From an uncultured Planctomycetaceae bacterium (GTDB lineage: Bacteria; Planctomycetota; Planctomycetia; Pirellulales; Thermoguttaceae): a DNA stretch of 5,957 bases. The translations under genes and the position numbers were made by a program. The stretch is taken from positions 1 to 5,957 of the forward strand of contig CAMZHY010000252.1 in NCBI GenBank assembly GCA_947307005.1. The letters are read 5' to 3'. The notes under the pieces were generated by a model. That model ran no database searches. It had not been told where the DNA came from and saw nothing but the letters and a program-made list of their open reading frames with translations. Every line of letters starts with the position of its first letter. Within the stretch, counting starts at the first letter, position 1. This document shows, one piece after another, positions 1 through 5,273 of the stretch.

Positions 1-244
1 AGTCGTAGGGGATCGTGCCGCCCATGCCGTAGCCCGGCACGCAACCGTTGACGTCGTGGTAGTTCTGAATCGCAAGACCCAACTGCTTGAGGTTGTTGGT
101 GCACTGCATACGACGCGCCGCTTCGCGCGCCGCCTGGACCGCCGGAAGAAGTAATCCAATAAGAATGCCGATAATGGCGATGACGACGAGGAGCTCGACC
201 AACGTGAAGCCCTTCTTCGCCTTTAAAGAAACGACGTTGTTCAT
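1..244 (-). CDS. DUF1559 pseudopilin-like protein, N-terminal part (runs off left edge)
   Basis: Only the first 81 codons are in the window; the gene continues beyond base 1. The product starts MNNVVSLKAKKGFTLVELL. This is a type IV prepilin-like leader: a short basic stretch, a Gly-Phe cleavage site at residues 12/13, Glu at +5 of the mature protein, then a hydrophobic helix to about residue 33. It is followed by the DUF1559 signature PAVQAAREAARRMQC and NNLKQLGLAIQNYHD. By family knowledge such proteins are processed by a prepilin peptidase and anchored in the cytoplasmic membrane with an outward C-terminal domain; their exact role is unknown. The start at 244 is supported by an AGGAT Shine-Dalgarno 7 nt upstream and by the matching start of the neighbouring paralogue. 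The fragment agrees with residues 1-81 of that paralogue at 75 positions without gaps. Family assignment is firm; whether the rest of the gene is intact cannot be seen. Confidence 0.93.
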   Translation of the reverse strand, partial: MNNVVSLKAKKGFTLVELLVVIAIIGILIGLLLPAVQAAREAARRMQCTNNLKQLGLAIQNYHDVNGCVPGYGMGGTIPYD

Positions 245-251
245 AAACAAG

Positions 252-256
252 ATCCT
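252..256 (-). promoter_or_regulatory. Ribosome binding site of the partial DUF1559 gene
   Basis: On the minus strand this reads AGGAT, 7 nt before the ATG at 244. It is a partial match to the AGGAGG consensus at ordinary spacing and supports that start. The paralogous gene has AGGAG at nearly the same distance. Confidence 0.7.
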
Positions 257-282
257 GAAGAACGGTAAAACGAATAGTCTGT

Positions 283-315
283 GGCGACGCGAACCCCTAT
301 GGTTGGAGCGTCGCC
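283..315 (-). promoter_or_regulatory. Stem-loop in the presumed leader of the partial DUF1559 gene
   Basis: Arms GGCGACGC (283-290) and GCGTCGCC (308-315) are perfect 8-bp complements. Inside the 17-nt loop a second pair, AACC (292-295) and GGTT (301-304), can extend the structure. It lies between the predicted transcription start near 324 and the Shine-Dalgarno at 252-256, so it would fold in the 5' leader about 9 nt downstream of the start. No U-run follows on the minus strand, so it does not look like a terminator. A leader-stabilising or translation-control role is inference only. Confidence 0.5.
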
Positions 316-330
316 GTAACCGACGTTTTT

Positions 331-359
331 ATTCTACAATGACGCTACGTTCGCGTCAA
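331..359 (-). promoter_or_regulatory. Sigma70-type promoter of the partial DUF1559 gene
   Basis: On the minus strand the -35 box TTGACG (354-359) and the -10 box TAGAAT (331-336) are separated by exactly 17 nt. Both boxes match the consensus at 5 of 6 positions. Transcription would start near base 324, giving a leader of about 80 nt before the ATG at 244. This suggests the gene is transcribed on its own rather than only by read-through from the upstream paralogue. Planctomycete promoters are not always sigma70-consensus, so this is a prediction. Confidence 0.68.
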
Positions 360-497
360 CTATTTCTCGCCCCTAGTGGAAACTTTGGAGACGAAAAAAT
401 TTCTTCTACGGAAATATACGTCAAAAGGCAAAGAAAGTTTTTCTCAAAAAAATTTTTTTCCAGATATTCCGTCCGCGCGTCCGTGAGCGGTAAAGCG

Positions 498-533
498 CAA
501 GAGGAACGCGCGACTGATCGCGCGTTCCTCTTG
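498..533 (-). terminator. Perfect 15-bp inverted repeat, likely terminator of the full DUF1559 gene
   Basis: The left arm CAAGAGGAACGCGCG (498-512) and right arm CGCGCGTTCCTCTTG (519-533) are exact reverse complements around the 6-nt loop ACTGAT. It begins 32 nt downstream of the stop codon at 566. Stem length, GC-rich core, short loop and position suit an intrinsic terminator. The minus-strand sequence after the stem is CGCTTTACC, with only three Ts, so the U-tract is poor. Termination may be inefficient, or the hairpin may mainly protect the mRNA 3' end. Confidence 0.6.
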
Positions 534-565
534 ATTGGTTTCAAAACGCGAAGGCGTTCAAGGGA

Positions 566-1738
566 TCAGAGGCTCTGAGTCGTTTCGCCGCCGCTGATCG
601 AACCAAGCGCGCCCCAGACTCCGTAAGGGCTCGGACCCGCGACCGGGTGAAGATCGGTCTTGCCCGCCGGGTTGAGGGAGACGGGAACCGTCAGGTCGCC
701 GCAGTCGATCGTGTCGCTCACGAAGCGCACCGAACCGTCGCCCAAGACGCAGTTGACGCCGCCGCTATGATTGCTGGTCGCGGTCATAATAAGCGTGTCG
801 TTCCAATCGTCGCCGCAGGAAGGGCCGTTAGGCGGCATGATCGTGTGGACGACCGTGTGGAAATAGTACCACATTCCGAAGAGGCTTCCAGAGCCGTTGC
901 AACCGTTGGCCGACGGCACATAGTTGCCGTTGTTGCCGACCGTCGTCATACAGGCTGCTTTCGCGTTGCTGCCCCACATGGAGACGCCGGTGACGAATCC
1001 CGACTTAACTCTCATGTCGGTTTTAGCGCCGTCTGAGTAACGACCGTGCTCGCTGTTGGAGGGGCTGGCGCAACGTTCCGTCATGAAGATCGTATTGCTC
1101 AGACCGTCGACGACGGCGGAGAGCGGCGGGCACCACCCGTGACCGACGCCGCGTCCGGAGTGAACCATAGTAAAGCAAGAACGCGAGTTGTGCGGGCAGT
1201 TCGCGTTATTGGAGCGGCAGTCGTTCCACCAACCGCGACCGTTAACGGCGTCGGCATGGCTGAAGCGATAGTTGGTCGCGGCGAAGGGCTTGGAGGCGCC
1301 GGACGGCGTCCCTTGCGCGCTTCTAGCGTCGGAAGGGCAAATAATCGTCGGAATGACGCCGAGGAACGCTTCGTTCGTGGTTTCGAACGGCTCAATCTGC
1401 CAGACGACGCCGGCGCGGCTAGGATCGCCCGCCGCGATGACCTGATAGCGGGCCTGCTGTTCGAAGAAAGGCAACATGCCGACGAAAGGCGTATAGTCGT
1501 AAGGAACCGTGCCGCCCATGCCGTAGCCCGGAAGGCAGTTGTTCGCGTCGTGATAGTTCTGGATCGCAAGGCCCAACTGCTTGAGGTTGTTGGTGCACTG
1601 CATACGACGCGCGGCTTCGCGCGCCGCTTGAACCGCCGGCAGCAGAAGCCCGATCAAAATACCGATAATAGCGATGACGACGAGGAGCTCGACGAGCGTG
1701 AAGCCCTTCCTCGTCTTCAAGGAAACGACGTTGTTCAT
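566..1738 (-). CDS. DUF1559 protein with prepilin-type N-terminus and H-X9-DG C-terminus
   Basis: The product is 390 residues. Residues 1-33 form a class III (type IV pilin-like) signal and membrane helix: GF at 12/13 is the expected prepilin peptidase site, with Glu17 at mature +5. Residues 34-70 carry the DUF1559 signature (PAVQAAREAARRMQC, NNLKQLG). Near the C-terminus His324 is followed after nine residues by Asp334-Gly335, the 'prepilin-type processing-associated H-X9-DG' signature. About 13 cysteines lie in the body, including CNGSG, CPHNSRSC and CGDD segments; disulfides in an extracytoplasmic domain are possible but unproven. The family is hugely expanded in Planctomycetota; a pseudopilin-like or surface role is usually supposed, function unknown. 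The frame is open to 1816, but the start at 1738 is chosen because AGGAG lies 6 nt upstream, the prepilin leader begins here, and the paralogue starts identically. The next gene leftward is a paralogue on the same strand with its own promoter. Confidence 0.94.
   Translation of the reverse strand: MNNVVSLKTRKGFTLVELLVVIAIIGILIGLLLPAVQAAREAARRMQCTNNLKQLGLAIQNYHDANNCLPGYGMGGTVPYDYTPFVGMLPFFEQQARYQVIAAGDPSRAGVVWQIEPFETTNEAFLGVIPTIICPSDARSAQGTPSGASKPFAATNYRFSHADAVNGRGWWNDCRSNNANCPHNSRSCFTMVHSGRGVGHGWCPPLSAVVDGLSNTIFMTERCASPSNSEHGRYSDGAKTDMRVKSGFVTGVSMWGSNAKAACMTTVGNNGNYVPSANGCNGSGSLFGMWYYFHTVVHTIMPPNGPSCGDDWNDTLIMTATSNHSGGVNCVLGDGSVRFVSDTIDCGDLTVPVSLNPAGKTDLHPVAGPSPYGVWGALGSISGGETTQSL
1495..1738 (-). 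repeat. 5' segment duplicated in the neighbouring DUF1559 gene
   Basis: This 244-bp segment aligns without gaps to bases 1-244. At protein level 75 of 81 residues are identical; the differences are two conservative changes near residues 9-10 and four at residues 65-80. DNA identity is highest over the stretch encoding RRMQCTNNLKQL and lower in the leader region, where many third positions differ. This is paralogy of coding sequence, not a mobile repeat. How far the similarity extends past base 1 is not visible. Confidence 0.85.
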
Positions 1739-1744
1739 AACAAA

Positions 1745-1749
1745 CTCCT
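1745..1749 (-). promoter_or_regulatory. Ribosome binding site fixing the DUF1559 start
   Basis: The minus strand reads AGGAG 6 nt before the ATG at 1738. This is a strong Shine-Dalgarno and decides for 1738 over the upstream in-frame ATG at 1816. Confidence 0.85.
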
Positions 1750-1855
1750 GAATGATATAAGACGGCTGGCGCCGCGTCGCGAGAAACTGCGTTTCAAACG
1801 CGCCTCCGCTTCTCAAAAACGCGCTCGCGCCTCTTTTTGCAAATTATCCAGCATA

Positions 1856-1861
1856 ATTATA
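1856..1861 (-). promoter_or_regulatory. Candidate -10 box of the full DUF1559 gene
   Basis: The minus strand reads TATAAT, a perfect -10 hexamer. No good -35 box is found at 16-18 nt; the best is AGACTT. TTGTCA lies upstream but only 9 nt away, too close. An A-rich tract on the minus strand (complement of 1899-1924) lies roughly 50-75 nt before the predicted start and could act like an UP element. The transcript would start near 1849, giving a leader of about 110 nt. Confidence 0.5.
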
Positions 1862-1996
1862 CACGATTTATGACAATAAGTCTCCCACAAAAGGGGCGTT
1901 TTTAATTTTTTCTTTCTTTTTTTTCACGATGGTCGATGACGAGCCGATATTTCCTGAAATTTTTATTATTTTGAGACTTTCGACGGCGCGTCTCCT

Positions 1997-2026
1997 TTGC
2001 AAAGAGCGCCCTCTTTCATGTATAAT
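1997..2026 (+). promoter_or_regulatory. Promoter of the propeller-dihaem gene
   Basis: TATAAT at 2021-2026 is a perfect -10 box, and TTGCAA at 1997-2002 (4 of 6 matches to TTGACA) lies 18 nt upstream. Transcription would begin near 2033, leaving a leader of about 60 nt before the ATG at 2093. The -10 box is clear; the -35 box is moderate. Confidence 0.6.
2001..2016. promoter_or_regulatory. Dyad in the promoter spacer, possible operator
   Basis: AAAGAG (2001-2006) and CTCTTT (2011-2016) are perfect complements around CGCC. The dyad overlaps the end of the -35 box and fills most of the spacer before the -10 box. A second dyad, GGAC-GAGA-GTCC (2027-2038), follows the -10 box and straddles the predicted start site. 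Positions fit repressor or activator binding, but arms of 4-6 bp are short enough to occur by chance. Confidence 0.35.
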
Positions 2027-2092
2027 GGACGAGAGTCCGATTATTGCGTAACGTCGGAATAGCAAACGTTTCCTTGCATGGGGAACCCAGAA

Positions 2093-5000
2093 ATGAAAAC
2101 CAACCCTCTCTTCGTCGCGTTCGCGTCTCTGTTTTTTGCGACGTCCGCGCTCCAAGCCGCCGAAGATTCCTTTCCAATTCCCGATCAGAATATTGAAGTT
2201 GTTTGGCTTGACGAACTCGATTTGTCGCAAACTGTTACCGGTTACGGCGAAACGCGTTCACGACGAACGACCGACAATCATGAACTTGAGATCGACGGCA
2301 AAAAGTATGAGCGTGGCGTCGGCTGGCATGCGCAGGGACTGATCGCGATTCGACTTCCTGATTGCCCCACGCGATTTATTTCCGATTTCGGACTCGCCGA
2401 CGAAGTGAACGAGCGAGGACACATGAACTTCCGCGTCTTCGCCGACGGCGAACTCCTATGGGAAAGCGGTTTTATGACTGGCGACTCCCCCGTTAAATTC
2501 TGCGACGTCGATCTTTCCGGTAAGAAAACGCTCGCGATTTTTGCGGACGAAGGTCCCGAGGGATACGCTCACGACCACGCCGTTCTCGGCGACGCGCGAA
2601 TTCTCGTCAAATCGACCGATCCGCAGACCGTTCGCTCGATTACGACGTTCCTTCCCCTCTTTTCGACGAACGACGGCGTCGTCTACGCGCCCGACGACTC
2701 TTCCGATCCCGACGCGTTCGAAACGATGAAGGAATATATCGCGCTCAGACAAGAGCTCGCTAAAGGAACGCCCGAAAAGGCCGCGCGAACCGCCGCCGAC
2801 GCGGAAGCGGCGCTTTCTCCCGACGATCGCGATCCGCTCGACGTCGTCGTTCGTCGCGTTTCCAGACTGCTCGAAACGCTTCAAGATATGCGCGACGACG
2901 ACGCGCTCGACGAGGTTGCCGCGAAGTGGGACGCGTTCCTCGCCCGATACGACGCCAGTTGCGACGCGCTTGAGAACGACGGAAACGTCCCCGAAGTCGT
3001 TGAGAAACGCTTCGCCCTTTTCAGCGAAGCCTATAAACTGCGTCGCGAGATCGCCTTTAAAAACCCGCTCCTCGAGGATTTCCAAGACGTTCTCTTCATC
3101 AAGCGGCATTACAACCCCGAGCCGGAACGCGAAGGAAACCATATGGTCGACCAGTTCTTCGGGTTCCACGCGCGACCGGGCGGCGGACTCTTCATGTTAA
3201 AAAACGCGTTTGGCGAGAAGCCCGAACTCGTGAACGTTCTTGAAAATTCCGTCGTCGAAAACGGACGGCTCAAGGGGCGTCGGCTCGATTCCACGTGGGG
3301 CTTTCTCGCGCCTCGCCTCGACTACGACGCGAAGCGAATCTATTTCGCCGCCGCCGACACGAAGAATCCTCGGCACGTCTATGAGTGGACCGAAGACAAC
3401 AGCTACCATATCTTTTGCGTCAACGTCGACGGTTCCGGACTGACGCAGCTTACCGACGGTCCATGGGACGATATCGACCCGTGCCCGCTTCCGAACGGAC
3501 GCGTCGCGTTTATCTCCGAACGGCGCGGCGGCTACGGACGGTGCCACGCGCGACCCTGCCCGAGCTACACGCTCCATTCGATGAACGCCGACGGCTCCGA
3601 TATCGTCGCGCTGAGCGTTCACGAGACGAACGAATGGGCGCCGACCGTCGATCATAACGGCATGATCGTCTACACGCGGTGGGACTACGTCGATCGCGGC
3701 TTCAACCAAGCGCACCATCCGTGGATCACGTTCCCCGACGGCCGCGACTCCCGCGCGATTCAAGGCAACTACTCCGAAGACGAGCGGTCGCGTCCGCACT
3801 TCGAGACGTCCCTCAAGCCGATCCCTGATTCGCACAAGTTCGTCGGAATTGCGAGCGGTCACCATACGCAGAATTTCGGCTCCGTCATTCTCCTCGACCC
3901 GATGGTCGAAGACGACGACGTCGGAACCGATCCGATGGCGCCAATCCGCCGCGTGACGCCCGACCAGCTCTTCCCCGAAGCGGAAATCGGAACCCACGGT
4001 CCGCCCCATAATTACGGTCAGCCGTTCCCGCTGAGCGAAGAGTTCTTCCTCGTCGTCTACGACGCGTTCAGCGGCTCCGCAAAAGGCGAGAGAAACGACT
4101 ACGGAATCTATCTGCTCGACGTTTACGGCAACAAAGTTCTCGTTTATCGCGACGAGAAGATTTCGTGCCAGCACCCGATCCCGCTGCTGGCGACCGACGT
4201 TCCGCCGGTTATTCCGAACAAGACGTTCGTCGGACTGACGAACGAAGAGCGCGCGACCGTCGCCGTCCCGGAAGAGCTTCCGAAGACCGCGACCGTCGGA
4301 CTCGTCAACGTTTACCGCACGACGCGTCCCTTCCCGGAGGGCGCGAAGATTAAAGAACTTCGCATCGTCCAGATTCTGCCGAAAACGACCGTCAACGCGA
4401 ACGCGCCTTGGATCGGCTTCGGCGGCGAAAACGGCGCCCGGCGCGTCCTCGGGACCGTTCCCGTCGAAGAGGACGGCTCCGCGAGATTCGAGGCGCCCGT
4501 CAATATCCCGTTCTACATCCAAGCGCTCGACGAAGAGGGCGTCGCCGTTCAGACGATGCGCAGCGCGACATACGTCCATCCGGGCGAAACGCTCACATGT
4601 CTCGGATGCCACGAAGGACGCTTCAACACGTCGCGCAACGAAGACGCCGTGACGCCGACCGCCTTTACGCGCGCGCCGTCGACGATCAAGCCCGAAATGG
4701 ACGGAACGAATCCGTTCAACTACCCGCGTCTCGTCCAGACGATTCTCGACAAACACTGCGTCGAATGTCACGAGCAGGGCGCGAAAGAAGGGAAAACCTT
4801 TGAACTCGGACGCGGTCCGGAGGATCAGTATTTCCTGACGTCCTATATCAACCTGCGCCCGTACGTTTACGTCAACGGCAACGGCAACGCGAACCCGGAC
4901 GCGCCCGTCAAATTCCAGCCTCATTCCGGCGGCGCGTGGAACTCCTTCGCGCCCGCGAAAACCATGCCCGGTCAGTTCGGCGCGAACCGCTCGCCCCTCT

Positions 5001-5164
5001 GGAAACTCGTCAAAGAGGGCCATTACGACGTGACGCTCTCTCCCGAAGAACGCCGCGCGCTCGCGCTCTGGATGGACAACAACTGCGACTTCTTCGGCGC
5101 CTACGAGCTTGAAACGATGCAGGCGCAGCGACATGGAGAAATCGTCCAGCCGACCCTTGAATGA
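2093..5164 (+). CDS. Exported NPCBM-propeller-dihaem c protein, hydrazine synthase alpha-like
   Basis: The product is 1023 residues. Residues 1-23 are a Sec signal peptide (MKTNPLF, hydrophobic core, LQAA). Residues about 33-171 match NPCBM/NEW2 (RRTTDNHELEIDGKKYERG, GWHAQG, FRVFADGELLWESG, DHAVLGDARI), a putative carbohydrate-binding fold. A charged, Ala-rich helical linker runs to about 330. From about 332 to 700 is a beta-propeller like the hydrazine synthase alpha middle domain, with TolB/PD40 blades NVDGSGLTQLTDG (444 on) and NADGSD (498 on), and YTRWDYVDRG. The C-terminal part has two haem c motifs, CLGCH (836-840) and CVECH (889-893), and ends in GHYDVTLSPEERRALALWMDNN. His977 lies 84 residues after His893 and is a candidate distal haem ligand. 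The protein should be periplasmic and redox-active, possibly sugar-bound; its substrate is unknown. An in-frame ATG at 2078 is less likely because it lacks a Shine-Dalgarno, while GGGGAA precedes 2093 by 7 nt. Domains are firm; hydrazine synthase activity is not implied. Confidence 0.93.
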   Translation: MKTNPLFVAFASLFFATSALQAAEDSFPIPDQNIEVVWLDELDLSQTVTGYGETRSRRTTDNHELEIDGKKYERGVGWHAQGLIAIRLPDCPTRFISDFGLADEVNERGHMNFRVFADGELLWESGFMTGDSPVKFCDVDLSGKKTLAIFADEGPEGYAHDHAVLGDARILVKSTDPQTVRSITTFLPLFSTNDGVVYAPDDSSDPDAFETMKEYIALRQELAKGTPEKAARTAADAEAALSPDDRDPLDVVVRRVSRLLETLQDMRDDDALDEVAAKWDAFLARYDASCDALENDGNVPEVVEKRFALFSEAYKLRREIAFKNPLLEDFQDVLFIKRHYNPEPEREGNHMVDQFFGFHARPGGGLFMLKNAFGEKPELVNVLENSVVENGRLKGRRLDSTWGFLAPRLDYDAKRIYFAAADTKNPRHVYEWTEDNSYHIFCVNVDGSGLTQLTDGPWDDIDPCPLPNGRVAFISERRGGYGRCHARPCPSYTLHSMNADGSDIVALSVHETNEWAPTVDHNGMIVYTRWDYVDRGFNQAHHPWITFPDGRDSRAIQGNYSEDERSRPHFETSLKPIPDSHKFVGIASGHHTQNFGSVILLDPMVEDDDVGTDPMAPIRRVTPDQLFPEAEIGTHGPPHNYGQPFPLSEEFFLVVYDAFSGSAKGERNDYGIYLLDVYGNKVLVYRDEKISCQHPIPLLATDVPPVIPNKTFVGLTNEERATVAVPEELPKTATVGLVNVYRTTRPFPEGAKIKELRIVQILPKTTVNANAPWIGFGGENGARRVLGTVPVEEDGSARFEAPVNIPFYIQALDEEGVAVQTMRSATYVHPGETLTCLGCHEGRFNTSRNEDAVTPTAFTRAPSTIKPEMDGTNPFNYPRLVQTILDKHCVECHEQGAKEGKTFELGRGPEDQYFLTSYINLRPYVYVNGNGNANPDAPVKFQPHSGGAWNSFAPAKTMPGQFGANRSPLWKLVKEGHYDVTLSPEERRALALWMDNNCDFFGAYELETMQAQRHGEIVQPTLE

Positions 5165-5175
5165 CGTTTGACTCG

Positions 5176-5218
5176 CGTCGCGGCACGGTCGTTATTTCCG
5201 CGGGCGCCGCGACGTTTT
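5176..5218 (+). terminator. Intrinsic terminator after the propeller-dihaem gene
   Basis: CGTCGCGGC (5176-5184) and GCCGCGACG (5206-5214) are perfect 9-bp complements, followed at once by TTTT (5215-5218). The first arm starts 11 nt after the stop codon. The 21-nt loop is long and the U-run short, so strength is uncertain, but location and the stem/T order are right for the plus strand. Confidence 0.6.
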
Positions 5219-5273
5219 CGATCTCGATCCGACGACGGCAAGAAAAACAACGACTCGATTTGAAAAAGACGGA

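Larger units (their letters stand above)
245..565. other. Intergenic region between the two DUF1559 paralogues
   Basis: This 321-base stretch has no convincing gene. From right to left (direction of transcription of both neighbours) it holds the 15-bp inverted repeat at 498-533, an AT-rich zone with an A7T7 tract at 446-459 and an A6T3 tract near 396-404, the promoter at 331-359, the leader stem-loop at 283-315 and the ribosome binding site at 252-256. Open frames crossing it on either strand have low-complexity, Arg- or Phe-rich translations and no recognisable domain. Confidence 0.75.
1739..2092. other. Divergent intergenic region
   Basis: This 354-base non-coding stretch separates the divergent DUF1559 and propeller-dihaem genes. 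It holds the DUF1559 ribosome binding site and leader (1739-1848), a minus-strand TATAAT (1856-1861), a pyrimidine/T-rich tract (1899-1924), AT-rich DNA to about 1976, and the plus-strand promoter with two small dyads (1997-2038). The DUF1559 leader is GC-rich and contains GCGTTT and AAACGC arms separated by one base near 1790-1803, able to form a small hairpin. No small gene with a plausible start and domain is visible. Confidence 0.75.

Noticed and set aside
87..578. 163-residue open frame on the plus strand
   Set aside because: It overlaps the partial DUF1559 gene antisense, the intergenic region and the inverted repeat. Its composition is Arg/Phe/Ser-rich and no ribosome binding site is evident.
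1739..1816. 26-residue N-terminal extension of the DUF1559 protein
   Set aside because: It would put a stretch before the prepilin leader, while a strong Shine-Dalgarno and the paralogue both point to 1738.
1046..1873. 275-residue open frame on the plus strand
   Set aside because: It is antisense to the DUF1559 gene, has a low-complexity Arg/Ala/Val translation, and runs across that gene's promoter region.
1884..1912. Plus-strand terminator (CCC, loop, GGGG, then T-run)
   Set aside because: The stem is only 3 bp and no plus-strand gene ends upstream; the T-rich tract is better read as AT-rich promoter DNA.
3197..5134. 645-residue open frame on the minus strand
   Set aside because: It lies wholly antisense to the domain-rich propeller-dihaem gene, its Arg/Val-rich translation shows no domain, and GC-rich codons leave such shadow frames open.
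2093..5164. Evidence for anammox metabolism
   Set aside because: Only the propeller and C-terminal haem region resemble HZS alpha. The NPCBM fusion, the Phe at the ligand position and the absence of partner subunits argue against hydrazine synthesis.
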